Positions 53,965 to 62,429 of a stretch of 64,000 nucleotides of DNA are shown piece by piece. The position numbers and the translations under genes are program-made. The notes below the pieces were generated by a model that saw nothing but the letters and a program-made list of their open reading frames with translations, did no database searches and was not told where the DNA came from. The stretch is from Streptomyces sp. NBC_00582 (GTDB lineage: Bacteria; Actinomycetota; Actinomycetes; Streptomycetales; Streptomycetaceae). The stretch lies in contig NZ_CP107772.1 in NCBI RefSeq assembly GCF_036345155.1, positions 5,766,001 to 5,830,000 on the forward strand, in the 5' to 3' direction. Positions within the stretch are counted from its first letter, which is position 1, and each line of letters opens with the position of its first letter.

Positions 53965-54540
53965 TCAGACGTTGACGCCGAAGTCCTGGGCGATCCCGAC
54001 CAGGCCGGAGGCGTAACCCTGGCCGACCGCGCGGAACTTCCACTCCGCGCCGTTGCGGTACAGCTCGCCGAAGACCATCGCCGTCTCGGTGGCCGCGTCC
54101 TCGGAGAGGTCGTAGCGGGCGATCTCGGCGCCGCCGGCCTGGTTGACGATACGGATGTAGGCGTTGCGGACCTGGCCGAAGTTCTGCGAGCGGTTCTCCG
54201 CGTCGTAGATCGAGACCGGGAAGACGATCTTGTCGATGTCGGCGGGGAGGCCGGCCAGGTTGACGTTGATCGCCTCGTCGTCGCCCGCGCCCTCACCGGT
54301 GCGGTTGTCGCCGGTGTGGACGATGGTGCTGTCCGGGGTCTGCTTGTTGTTGAAGAAGACGAAGTGGGCGTCGGAGTAGACCTTGCCCTGCGTGTTGACC
54401 GCGATCGCGGAGGCGTCGAGGTCGAAGTCCGTGCCGGTGGTGGTGCGGACGTCCCAGCCGAGGCCCACGGTGACGGCGGTCAGGCCCGGAGCCTCCTTGG
54501 TGAGCGAGACGTTGCCACCCTTGGACAGGCTTACAGCCAT
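53965..54540 (-). CDS. TerD-family (CABD) calcium-binding stress protein
   Basis: 191 aa, typical length. The TerD core is intact: [20 protein letters not shown], the Ca-binding [11 protein letters not shown], then [19 protein letters not shown] and a [20 protein letters not shown] end. TerD proteins belong to tellurite-resistance and stress-signalling complexes; Streptomyces carry several lone copies tied to differentiation. GAAGGG precedes the ATG. Confidence 0.95.
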   Translation of the reverse strand: MAVSLSKGGNVSLTKEAPGLTAVTVGLGWDVRTTTGTDFDLDASAIAVNTQGKVYSDAHFVFFNNKQTPDSTIVHTGDNRTGEGAGDDEAINVNLAGLPADIDKIVFPVSIYDAENRSQNFGQVRNAYIRIVNQAGGAEIARYDLSEDAATETAMVFGELYRNGAEWKFRAVGQGYASGLVGIAQDFGVNV

Positions 54541-54694
54541 GGTTTGGGACCCTTCCCTCGGTTCAGGTACGGCAGAAAGCTACAGCTACCGGTATGAACG
54601 CCAAGAGGGGTACGCAAGGTTCCTGGTCTCTTTGCTTTCTTTACCCGGGAAATCTGGATGACGCGGGCATGCCCGTCGGGCGACCATGGGGGAC

Positions 54695-55123
54695 ATGTCC
54701 GGTCCCTATCTCATCCGCGGTTCCGTCCCGCTCCCCGAGGCCGAGCTGGCGTGGCGTTTCTCGCGGTCCTCCGGGCCGGGCGGGCAGCACGTCAACACCA
54801 GCGACTCGCAGGTGGAGCTCCGCTTCGACCTCGCCCGCACCGAGGCGCTTCCCGAGGTGTGGAAGGCGCGGGCGCTGGAGCGGCTCGCCGGCCGTCTCGT
54901 CGACGGCGTGATCGTCGTACGGGCCTCCGAGCACCGCTCCCAGTGGCGCAACCGCGAGACCGCCGCCGTACGCCTCGCGGCGCTGCTCGCCGAGGCCACC
55001 GCCCCGCCGCCGAAGCCCCGCCGCCCCACCCGCATCCCCCGCGGCATCAACGAGCGGCGCCTGAGGGAGAAGAAGGCCCGCTCCGACACCAAGCAGGGCA
55101 GGTCCGGCCGCAACTGGTCCTGA
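54695..55123 (+). CDS. arfB: Alternative ribosome-rescue factor ArfB-like hydrolase
   Basis: 142 aa from the ATG at 54695 (an ATG three codons upstream at 54686 is possible). FSRSSGPGGQHVNTSDSQVE carries the GGQ motif of peptide release factors, and the C-terminal basic tail (RRLREKKARSDTKQGRSGRN) should enter the empty mRNA channel. It would free peptides from stalled ribosomes. Confidence 0.92.
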   Translation: MSGPYLIRGSVPLPEAELAWRFSRSSGPGGQHVNTSDSQVELRFDLARTEALPEVWKARALERLAGRLVDGVIVVRASEHRSQWRNRETAAVRLAALLAEATAPPPKPRRPTRIPRGINERRLREKKARSDTKQGRSGRNWS

Positions 55124-55228
55124 CCCGTCCTGGCCCGTCCTGATACCCGGTACGGCTCTCCCCGCCTCGCCCCCCACCCCCACCGATGTGACATTGGACC
55201 GCGGGGGCCGGCAGCGAGGAGCGACAAG

Positions 55229-56098
55229 ATGGCCGTACGGCAGGCGGAGCAGGTCCGGCGGGTCGAACTCGACGGCGGGGACGTCCCCCTGTCCGGTCTC
55301 CTCGCGCTTCCCCCCGACGGCGCGCCACCCCGCGCCGTCCTCGTCGCCCTCCACGGCAGCGGGATGGCCGCCGGCTACTTCCACGGCCAGGCCGACGCCT
55401 CCACCTCCCTCCTCTCCCTCGCCGCCGGCGCCGGCTACGCCGCCCTGGCCCTCGACCGCCCCGGGTACGGCCTCTCCGCCCGTTCGCTGCCGCACGGCCA
55501 GCCTCTCGCCGAGCAGGCCCGGTGTGTGCGGGCGGCGGTACGGGCGTACGCCGACGGACAGGAGACGGGGGCCGGGTTCCTGCTCGTCGGCCACTCGCTC
55601 GGCGGCAAGGTCGCGCTCACCGCCGCGGCCACGGCCGGCAAGGACGACCGGCTCCTCGGCGTGGACGTCTCCGGTGTCGGCGCCCGCTGGGCCGTGCCGC
55701 CCGACCGGCTGGCCGCCCTGCGCGAGCGTCCCGACGCCCGGCTGCACTGGGGTCCGCTGACCCTCTATCCGCCGGACACCTTCCGCCTCGCGCGCCGCTT
55801 CCTCGCGCCCGTCCCGGCGCGGGAGGCCGAGGAGATCCCCGACTGGCCCGGCCGGTACGCGGAGGTGGCCCGTCGGATCCGGGTCCCGGTGCGGTTCACG
55901 TTCGCCGAGTACGAGCGTCTGTGGGCCTGGGACCCGCCGGCCCTGCGCGAGCTGACCCGGTCCCTGGCGGCGCCCCTGGTCCGCGTGGACCACGAGCCGG
56001 ACGCCGGGCACAACATCAGTCTCGGGCGCTCCGCTCGGCGCCATCATCTGCGGCTGCTGGACTTCCTGGAGGAGTGCCGGGGGCGGGCCGCCGCCTGA
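55229..56098 (+). CDS. Alpha/beta hydrolase
   Basis: 289 aa. The nucleophile elbow is GHSLGGKVALT, the oxyanion region LVALHGSG, and the catalytic His in DAGHNISLG. The substrate is unknown. GAGGAG lies 8 nt before the ATG at 55229. A copy of the dispersed repeat follows the stop. Confidence 0.88.
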   Translation: MAVRQAEQVRRVELDGGDVPLSGLLALPPDGAPPRAVLVALHGSGMAAGYFHGQADASTSLLSLAAGAGYAALALDRPGYGLSARSLPHGQPLAEQARCVRAAVRAYADGQETGAGFLLVGHSLGGKVALTAAATAGKDDRLLGVDVSGVGARWAVPPDRLAALRERPDARLHWGPLTLYPPDTFRLARRFLAPVPAREAEEIPDWPGRYAEVARRIRVPVRFTFAEYERLWAWDPPALRELTRSLAAPLVRVDHEPDAGHNISLGRSARRHHLRLLDFLEECRGRAAA

Positions 56099-56110
56099 TG
56101 CCGCGGGGCC

Positions 56111-56133
56111 GTCGCGCAGTTCCCCGCGTCCCT
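56111..56133 (+). repeat. Dispersed GC-rich repeat copy
   Basis: GTCGCGCAGTTCCCCGCG followed by TCCCT, one base different from the 36221 copy, 13 bp after the hydrolase stop. Confidence 0.6.
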
Positions 56134-56257
56134 CGGGGGCGCTGCCCCGGCCCAACGCCGGGCACTCCACCACCCCGGCCGCGACCGATTGCACCGCGAA
56201 ACGGCCATGATCCCGGCGCTGCTCCCCGGCCGCGATGGTCGGGCGCCACAGACCTGA

Positions 56258-56425
56258 TCAGGCGAGGCCGGGCGACACCGGGGTGCGATAGGCCTCGGCG
56301 GGTGACTTCACCGCGGGTGCGACTGCGAATTCCTGCGCGGGTCCGACCTTCGTCGCGAGAGCCCCGTCGAGATTCACGGAGGTGATTTCTTCGAGCCTGA
56401 GAGAAGTCCCCGACGTGTTCGTCAT
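56258..56425 (-). CDS. Possible 55-codon peptide gene
   Basis: ATG at 56425, TGA at 56258-56260. The peptide begins MTNTSGTSLRLEEITSVNL and ends AYRTPVSPGLA; no Cys, no signal peptide. About three quarters of third positions are G or C, less than in neighbouring genes but more than expected by chance. There is no good ribosome-binding site. The hydrophilic N-half and Pro/Ala-rich C-half recall a small precursor peptide, but no modifying enzyme is nearby. It lies 47 bp after the flavin reductase stop. Confidence 0.4.
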   Translation of the reverse strand: MTNTSGTSLRLEEITSVNLDGALATKVGPAQEFAVAPAVKSPAEAYRTPVSPGLA

Positions 56426-56472
56426 CCGCGGAAAGCAAGTCGGCCGCTCATCCTCCGGCCGCTGAATTCCGT

Positions 56473-57048
56473 TCAGCCCAACTGCCGGTAGCGGCCCCGG
56501 AAATACACCAGCGGACCGCCGCCCGCACTCGGCACCCCCGCCCTCAGCACCCGCCCGATCACGAGCGTGTGGTCGCCCGCCTCCACCCGCTGCTCGGTCC
56601 GGCACTCCACGGTCCCGAGCGCACCGCCCACCAGGGGCGCGCCGGTCGCCTCGCCGCGGACGTACGGGATGTCCTCGAAGAGCAGCCGGTCGCTGAGCCG
56701 GCCCTTCATCGAGAAGCGGCCCGCGATGTGCCGCTGGCTCTCGGAGAGCACCGACACCGCCCACAGCGGCTGCTCGTCCAGCACGTCGTCCATCCGGGAG
56801 CCCGTGCGCAGGCTGACCAGCACCAGGGGCGGGTCCAGGGAGACCGAGAGGAACGCCGTCGCCGTCATGCCGGCGTACTCGCCGGCCGGCGCCCCGGGGT
56901 CGTCGGGGTCCAGCGGCGGCTCCTGCGCGGTCACCAGGACCACCCCGCCGGCCAGCCGGGACATCACCGCGCGGAACTCTTCGCTGCTCACTCCCTCAGC
57001 ATGCCCAAAGGCGGGGACGGGAGGGGTCTTCAGTACGTCGGTAGCCAC
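56473..57048 (-). CDS. Flavin reductase domain protein
   Basis: 191 aa. FRAVMSRLAGGVVLVTAQE and GMTATAFLSVSLDPPLVLVS are the FMN-binding start of the flavin-reductase family; the end is VYFRGRYRQLG. It would supply reduced FMN/FAD to a monooxygenase or act alone; no partner is adjacent. The GTG at 57048 has TAGCGT ending 7 nt upstream. Confidence 0.88.
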   Translation of the reverse strand: MATDVLKTPPVPAFGHAEGVSSEEFRAVMSRLAGGVVLVTAQEPPLDPDDPGAPAGEYAGMTATAFLSVSLDPPLVLVSLRTGSRMDDVLDEQPLWAVSVLSESQRHIAGRFSMKGRLSDRLLFEDIPYVRGEATGAPLVGGALGTVECRTEQRVEAGDHTLVIGRVLRAGVPSAGGGPLVYFRGRYRQLG

Positions 57049-57390
57049 GCCCGGAACGCTAGTGTCGAAGTCGGGCGCGCCGCATCGGACCTCGGTCCGA
57101 GTAGGGTCGTAGGTCCGCGGACCGATTTGTTGTGTGCTCGGTTGTGCACTTGCCGTGTTCAGTAAACACACAGGGAAAACGCAGAAACTCCACTCAAATG
57201 TTCAGGTTCGTCTGTGACTTGAGTCACAAGACGCATTAATTGTTGACCCTGTGTACCGAGTGGGCAGCGCGCTGTGATTCAGTGGCGGAGGTGTCACTAG
57301 GACATACGCAACGGACTGGAACGACAGAAACGAACGTTACGCCGAAGACAACCCTTGATTCGCTGCGAAGTCTCGGGGGGAGGGCGAAGC
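57049..57390. other. 342-bp divergent region between the flavin reductase gene and cdgB
   Basis: It holds the TAGCGT -10 (57056-57061, minus) for the reductase. Toward cdgB lies an AT-rich stretch with the inverted repeat GTGACT, TG, AGTCAC at 57214-57227, and TGTC, ACTAG, GACA near 57292. These could be operators; in S. coelicolor cdgB is a BldD target. Confidence 0.45.
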
Positions 57391-59061
57391 ATGGAGACCG
57401 AGTCGGAGCCGTACGTCCGCCTTGCGTCCCTGCGACAGCTGCACCAGGTCATGGCCGACATGAACACGGCCCGCAGCCTGGCCGACACACTGCAGACCGT
57501 CGCCGACGGAGTCGTCAGCGCGCTGGGCTACGAGCTCGCGTGCGTCAACCTCGTGCGCCCCGACGGGGACCTCGTGGTGGCCGCCTTCTCCGGCAACCCC
57601 GCCGCCGAGGCCCTGATCACCGGCCGGGTCGGCTCGCGCGCCTCCTGGGAGCGCCGCCTGAGCATGGGCGAGACCTGGGGCGATCTGATCTTCATACCCC
57701 ACACCGAGGGCTGGATCCTCGACGACGACGACGTCCCGCAGTGGTACACCGACGGGCCCGCCCCCCGCTTCGAGGACGAGTGGCACCCCTCCGACCGGCT
57801 CTTCGCCCCCATGTACACCCCGGCCACGCCCGGCAGCGGCGGCACCTGCGGTGAGCTCATAGGCGTCCTGTCCGTGGACCGGCCGCGCAACGGCCGCCGG
57901 CCCGGCGCCTGGGGCCGCGAGGCGCTCCAGATGTACGCGTTCCAGGCCGCCATCGCCATCAGCAACGCCCGTCTACGCGCGAATATGCAGCGGGCACTGG
58001 TCCGGCTCGAACGGGACCAGCAGGCCCTGCGCGCCAGCGAGGAGTCCTTCCGGCAGGCCTTCGAGTACGCCCCCTCGGGCATGGCCATCGCCGAGATGGG
58101 CGGCGACCAGCACGGGCGGATCCTGCGCACCAACGACGCCCTGTGCCGCCTCCTGGGCCGCCCCGCCTCCACGATGCGCCGCTACTCCTTCTCCGACCTC
58201 GTCCACCCCGAGGACATAGGCACCCTGCTCCGCACCTCCGCCGAGGGCGGCCGTGCCGAACTCCGCCTCGGCCGCCGCGACGGCACCTACGTCTGGGTCA
58301 GCCTGCGCAACTCCGTGGTCGCCGACGCCGCCGACGGGCCCCGCTTCCTGCTCACCCACGTCGAGGACATCGAGGAGCGCAAGCGCCGCGAGCTGCAGCT
58401 CGCCCATCGCGCCTCCCACGACTCCCTCACCGGTCTGCCCAACTCGGCCGAACTGCGCTCCCGGCTCTCCGCCCGGATCTGCCAGCGGCCCCAGTCGACC
58501 CACCCCGCCGCCGTCGACGCCATGGACCAGACCTACGGCCACCCCGCCTTCGACGCCAACGGCCACGGCTTCGACTACCGCCCCGGCGGCGCCGAGTCCT
58601 ACGACGGCTACGACCACCACGTGCACACCGCCGCCCCCGAGGACGCCGCCCGCGACGACGGCACCAAGGGGCTCGCGGTCCTCTTCTGCGACCTCGACGG
58701 CTTCAAGTCGATCAACGACCGGTTCGGGCACAACGCCGGCGACGCCGTCCTCATCGAGGTCGCCCGGAGGCTGTCGCGGGCCGTCCGCGACGGCGACACC
58801 GTCGCCCGGCTCGGCGGCGACGAGTTCGTCATCCTCGCCGACGGCCTCGGCCGGGCCGACGCCGCCGACCTCGCCGTACGCCTGCGCAACGAGATCATCC
58901 AGCCGATCCGCGCCGAGGGCCGGGCCGTGCGCGTGGGCGCCAGCTTCGGCATCGGCTGGGCCCACTGCGGGATGACCGCCGACGAAGTCCTGAAGTCCGC
59001 CGACGAACGGATGTACGTCGAGAAACGATCTCGTCCCAAACAGCACAGACGTGCGGGGTGA
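57391..59061 (+). CDS. cdgB: Diguanylate cyclase CdgB (GAF-PAS-GGDEF)
   Basis: 556 aa. A GAF domain (about 10-200), a PAS/PAC domain (about 220-345), then a GGDEF domain with LARGGDEF-type ARLGGDEFVIL and an RxxD inhibition site (RDGD) five residues before it. It makes c-di-GMP, which in Streptomyces holds BldD on DNA and delays sporulation. A 55-residue His/Tyr/Asp-rich insert splits the GGDEF domain between TGLPNSAELRSRL and LAVLFCDLDGFKS. GGGGGGAGGG precedes the ATG. Identity with S. coelicolor cdgB (SCO4281) rests on domain order and synteny. Confidence 0.9.
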   Translation: METESEPYVRLASLRQLHQVMADMNTARSLADTLQTVADGVVSALGYELACVNLVRPDGDLVVAAFSGNPAAEALITGRVGSRASWERRLSMGETWGDLIFIPHTEGWILDDDDVPQWYTDGPAPRFEDEWHPSDRLFAPMYTPATPGSGGTCGELIGVLSVDRPRNGRRPGAWGREALQMYAFQAAIAISNARLRANMQRALVRLERDQQALRASEESFRQAFEYAPSGMAIAEMGGDQHGRILRTNDALCRLLGRPASTMRRYSFSDLVHPEDIGTLLRTSAEGGRAELRLGRRDGTYVWVSLRNSVVADAADGPRFLLTHVEDIEERKRRELQLAHRASHDSLTGLPNSAELRSRLSARICQRPQSTHPAAVDAMDQTYGHPAFDANGHGFDYRPGGAESYDGYDHHVHTAAPEDAARDDGTKGLAVLFCDLDGFKSINDRFGHNAGDAVLIEVARRLSRAVRDGDTVARLGGDEFVILADGLGRADAADLAVRLRNEIIQPIRAEGRAVRVGASFGIGWAHCGMTADEVLKSADERMYVEKRSRPKQHRRAG

Positions 59062-59204
59062 AACACCGACGAACCACCAGGTCGGCCCCCGGGTCGCCGA
59101 GCTGATGCGATGCGGGTCACCCGTTCGGGGCAGCTGGACCGGGTAGGCTCGCCATTCGCACCTTGCAACGCATCAGCCCCGCACCTGTTGAGGAGTACGA
59201 AGGG

Positions 59205-60170
59205 ATGACGCCCGGCAACAACGGCGCGAGTACGCCCGAGGACGACGACCCGTTCGGCTACCTCTACGCCGACGGCCAGGCCAACGGCGCCCAGCCGCCC
59301 TCCGGTGGCTACGGCTACCCGGGCTCGGTCAGCAGAGTGCGTGCGGTCGGTGAGCGCCAGTACGGACAGCCGCAGCAGCAGACCGCGCAGTACGGGCAGT
59401 ACGGCCAGCCCGGCCCGCCCACGGTGCCCCAGCAGGGCGCCTACGGCCAGCCCCAGCAGAACTACGCCGCGCCCGAGGCCTTCCCCGGCTCCGGCGGCCC
59501 CACCGGCCGTCAGCACTCGGCCCAGGGCGGTGGCGGCCGGGGCGGCGGCCCCAACACCAAGGGCCTGCTGATCGGCGCGGTCGCCGTGGTCGCCGCCGTC
59601 GTGATCGGCATCGCGGTGGTCATGGCCAACGGCGACTCCGACACCGGCGACAACAACGCGAGCAACCAGGTCTCCCCCTCGGCCTCCGCCTCCGCGAGCG
59701 CCTCCCCCAGCGAGTCCTCCACCGGCGAGGCCGCCGAGGAACTGCCGACGGTCGACGCCAAGACCCTCAAACTCGCCGGAGGCGCCGCCCTGGCCTCCGA
59801 CGTCCAGGGCGCCGAGTCGGACGGCGGGATCTACGTCAACAATCTGAACAACCAGGGCGCGTCGGTGACCTGGACGGTCAACGGGATCCCGTCCGACGGC
59901 TCCTACACGCTCTTCGCGCACTACAGCGCCGCCGGTGAGGACCAGTCGATGACGCTCACCGTCAACGGCAAGAAGTTCGGCAGCCCGATGAGCATGAAGA
60001 ACTACGCGAACGCCGCCGACGGCGACTTCGCCAAGGGCTGGACCACGACGTACTCCTACCCGACGCTCACCAAGGGCACGAACACCATCTCGATCTCCTG
60101 CGAGAGCGGCGACAAGTGCAATGTCCTGCTCGACCAGCTGTATCTGAAGGCGGGCCAGGTCAAGAGCTGA
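59205..60170 (+). CDS. Membrane-anchored CBM35-like protein
   Basis: 321 aa. A Gln/Gly/Tyr/Pro-rich cytoplasmic part (about 130 residues, QYGQPQQQ-type repeats), one membrane segment (GLLIGAVAVVAAVVIGIAVV), a Ser/Ala linker, and a C-terminal beta-sandwich with carbohydrate-binding-module features (GIYVNNLNNQGASVTWTVNG, YTLFAHYSAAGEDQSMTLTV). It probably binds wall or exogenous glycan. GAGGAG lies 9 nt before the ATG. Its stop is 2 bp from that of the convergent sugar kinase gene. Confidence 0.8.
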   Translation: MTPGNNGASTPEDDDPFGYLYADGQANGAQPPSGGYGYPGSVSRVRAVGERQYGQPQQQTAQYGQYGQPGPPTVPQQGAYGQPQQNYAAPEAFPGSGGPTGRQHSAQGGGGRGGGPNTKGLLIGAVAVVAAVVIGIAVVMANGDSDTGDNNASNQVSPSASASASASPSESSTGEAAEELPTVDAKTLKLAGGAALASDVQGAESDGGIYVNNLNNQGASVTWTVNGIPSDGSYTLFAHYSAAGEDQSMTLTVNGKKFGSPMSMKNYANAADGDFAKGWTTTYSYPTLTKGTNTISISCESGDKCNVLLDQLYLKAGQVKS

Positions 60171-60172
60171 GC

Positions 60173-61096
60173 TCAGGCCGCGGTGGCCTCGCCGGTCACC
60201 GTGATGCGGGTCTGCAGGTCCTCGTAGGCGGGGCGGTCGAAGTCGCCGGCCGTCGGGGCGAGGACCGTGGCCGTGGACAGGGCGACCGCCCGGGCCAGGC
60301 GGGCCGGCCAGGGCAGGCCCTCCACCAGGGCCGAGAGCAGCCCGGCCGCGACCGAGTCGCCGGCGCCCGTGGGGTTGCCGTGGATCCGGGTGGGCGGGGT
60401 GGCGCGCCAGCGGCCCTCCGGGGTCGCCGCGAGCAGGCCCTCGGGGCCCAGTGAGGCCACCACGGCCTGCGCGCCGCGCCGCCGGGCGTCCTGAGTCGCC
60501 CTCAGCGGCTCGTGCGAGCCGGTCAGTTCGGCCAGCTCGTCGGCGTTCGGCTTGACGATGTCCGGGCGGGCCGCGACCCCCCGGCGCAGCGGCTCCCCGC
60601 TCGTGTCCAGCAGGACCGGCACCCCCGCCGCCCGTGCCGTCCGCACCAGCCCGGCGTACGCCCCCACCGGAACCCCCGGCGGCAGACTCCCGCACAGGGC
60701 CACCGCGTCGGCGTCGGCCACCAGATCCTCGTACGCCTCCTGGAAGGCGGACCACTCGGCCGGGCCGATGAGCGGGCCGGGCTCGTTCAGCTGGGTGGTG
60801 TCACCGGTGCGGGCGTCGACGACGGCGACCGTGCGGCGGGTGGCGCCGCAGACGGGCAGGAGCGCGTCGCCGACCGACAACGGCAGCAGCTCCCGTAGGA
60901 CCCGGCCGGTCGCCCCGCCCGCGAAACCGGTGACCGTCACCTCGTGCCCCAGCGCGGCCAGCACCCGCGCCACGTTCAGCCCCTTGCCGCCCGGACGCTC
61001 CGTCACCTCCGTCACGCGGTGCGCGGTGTGCGGCCGCAGGGCCGGGACACGGTACGTGAGGTCGAGCGCGGTGTTCAGCGTGACCGTGAGGATCAC
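60173..61096 (-). CDS. PfkB-family sugar-phosphate kinase
   Basis: 307 aa. GGKGLNVARVLAALGHEV is PfkB signature 1 and NPTGAGDSVAAGLLSAL is signature 2 with the catalytic Asp. The closest groups are 1-phosphofructokinase and tagatose-6-phosphate kinase. It lies downstream of nagKA on the same strand (124-bp gap), so a role in amino-sugar breakdown is plausible. GTG start at 61096 with GGGGGAGG upstream. Confidence 0.88.
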   Translation of the reverse strand: MILTVTLNTALDLTYRVPALRPHTAHRVTEVTERPGGKGLNVARVLAALGHEVTVTGFAGGATGRVLRELLPLSVGDALLPVCGATRRTVAVVDARTGDTTQLNEPGPLIGPAEWSAFQEAYEDLVADADAVALCGSLPPGVPVGAYAGLVRTARAAGVPVLLDTSGEPLRRGVAARPDIVKPNADELAELTGSHEPLRATQDARRRGAQAVVASLGPEGLLAATPEGRWRATPPTRIHGNPTGAGDSVAAGLLSALVEGLPWPARLARAVALSTATVLAPTAGDFDRPAYEDLQTRITVTGEATAA

Positions 61097-61220
61097 CTGT
61101 GCCGACCTCCCCCGAGTGATACGAGCGCACGCGACGGTTGCCGCGCGGCCCGATCATGCCAAAAGGACGACGACCGGCCCAGACCCCGGGTCGGCCACCG
61201 TCCTCGGCGCAGGGACCGTT

Positions 61221-62429
61221 TCAGGACAGTTGGGGATCGATCACCCAGTCGCCCTTGCGCATCACGCCCTTGACGTCGAAGTTCTCGTCGAGGAGGACCA
61301 GGTCGGCGTCCTTGCCGGGTTCGAGGGAGCCCACCGTGTCGTAGAGGCCGAGGACGCGGGCCGGGGTGGCGGACAGCGCGGTGACGGCGTCCTCGACGGA
61401 CAGGCGGTCGACGGTCACCGCGCGTTTGAAGGCGCGGTCCTGGGTCAGGGTGGAGCCCGCGATCGAGCCGCCCTCCACCAGCCGGGCCACCCCTTCGCTG
61501 ACCTCGACCTCCAGCGGGCCCAGGAGATAGCGGCCGTCTCCGATGCCGGCCGCGTCCATCGCGTCCGTGATGAACGCCACCCGGTCCGCGCCCGCGTGAC
61601 GGAACGCCAGCTCCAGGGAGGCGGGGTGGAGGTGGGTGCCGTCGTTGATGAGCTCGACCGTGATCCGCTCGTCCTGGAGGAGGGCGGCGATCGGTCCGGG
61701 GGCGCGGTGGCCGAGCGGCGGCATCGCGTTGAAGAGGTGGGTGGCGACCGTGGCGCCCGCGTCGATGGCCTGAACCGTCTGCTCGTACGTCGCGTCCGTG
61801 TGCCCCACGGCCGCGATCACGCCGTGTTCGACCAGGAGGCGTACGGAGTCCAGCCCGCCCGGGAGTTCGGTGGCGAGCGTGACCATGCGCGCCGCGCCGC
61901 GGGCCGCGTCCAGCAACTTGCGTACGTCCGCCGGGTCGGGGTCGCGCAGCAGCGCCTCGGAGTGGGCGCCCTTGCGGCAGGGCGAGATGAACGGGCCCTC
62001 GAAGTGGATGCCGGCCAGATCGCCCTGCTCGGTCAGCTCGCTCAGCAGACCGGCCTGGCGGACCAGGACGTCCATGTCGTCGGTGACGGCGGAGGCGACG
62101 AGTGTGGTGGTGCCGTGGCGGCGGTGGGTGCGGATGGCCTTCTGTACGTCGTCCGCCGTGCCGGAGAAGGAGGCTCCGCCTCCGCCGTGGTTGTGCAGGT
62201 CGACGAAGCCGGGGATCAGCCAGTGGCCGGATACGTCGATCAGGTGGGCGTTTTCGGGGGCCCTGCCGGTGATGCGGGTGCCCTCGACGGCCACTTGGCC
62301 GTCTTCGACGGTTCCTGTGGGCATGACCACGTGGGCACCGGAGAGGATGAGGGGCGCCTTGCCGGATGCGGGCCGCGGGTCGAGTGTGGCCGGTCGCGCG
62401 GTTCCCCGCGCCCCTGAGGGGGTTGCCAT
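61221..62429 (-). CDS. nagA: N-acetylglucosamine-6-phosphate deacetylase NagA
   Basis: 402 aa amidohydrolase. Metal and catalytic residues are visible in FVDLHNHGGGG, GIHFEGPFI, AVGHTDATY, THLFNAMPPL and the catalytic Asp in FITDAMDA. It turns GlcNAc-6-P into glucosamine-6-P, the DasR effector. Start ATG at 62429, overlapping the nagK stop by one base. The first dozen codons fall in a dispersed-repeat copy, giving an unusual PSGARGTARP extension before the conserved LILSGAHVV. Confidence 0.95.
   Translation of the reverse strand: MATPSGARGTARPATLDPRPASGKAPLILSGAHVVMPTGTVEDGQVAVEGTRITGRAPENAHLIDVSGHWLIPGFVDLHNHGGGGASFSGTADDVQKAIRTHRRHGTTTLVASAVTDDMDVLVRQAGLLSELTEQGDLAGIHFEGPFISPCRKGAHSEALLRDPDPADVRKLLDAARGAARMVTLATELPGGLDSVRLLVEHGVIAAVGHTDATYEQTVQAIDAGATVATHLFNAMPPLGHRAPGPIAALLQDERITVELINDGTHLHPASLELAFRHAGADRVAFITDAMDAAGIGDGRYLLGPLEVEVSEGVARLVEGGSIAGSTLTQDRAFKRAVTVDRLSVEDAVTALSATPARVLGLYDTVGSLEPGKDADLVLLDENFDVKGVMRKGDWVIDPQLS
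62392..62421. repeat. Dispersed GC-rich repeat inside the 5' end of nagA
   Basis: GGTCGCGCGGTTCCCCGC then GCCCCTGAGGGGG. It differs by one base from the 36221 core and includes a CCCCT/AGGGG hairpin. It overlaps nagA codons 3-13. Confidence 0.6.
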
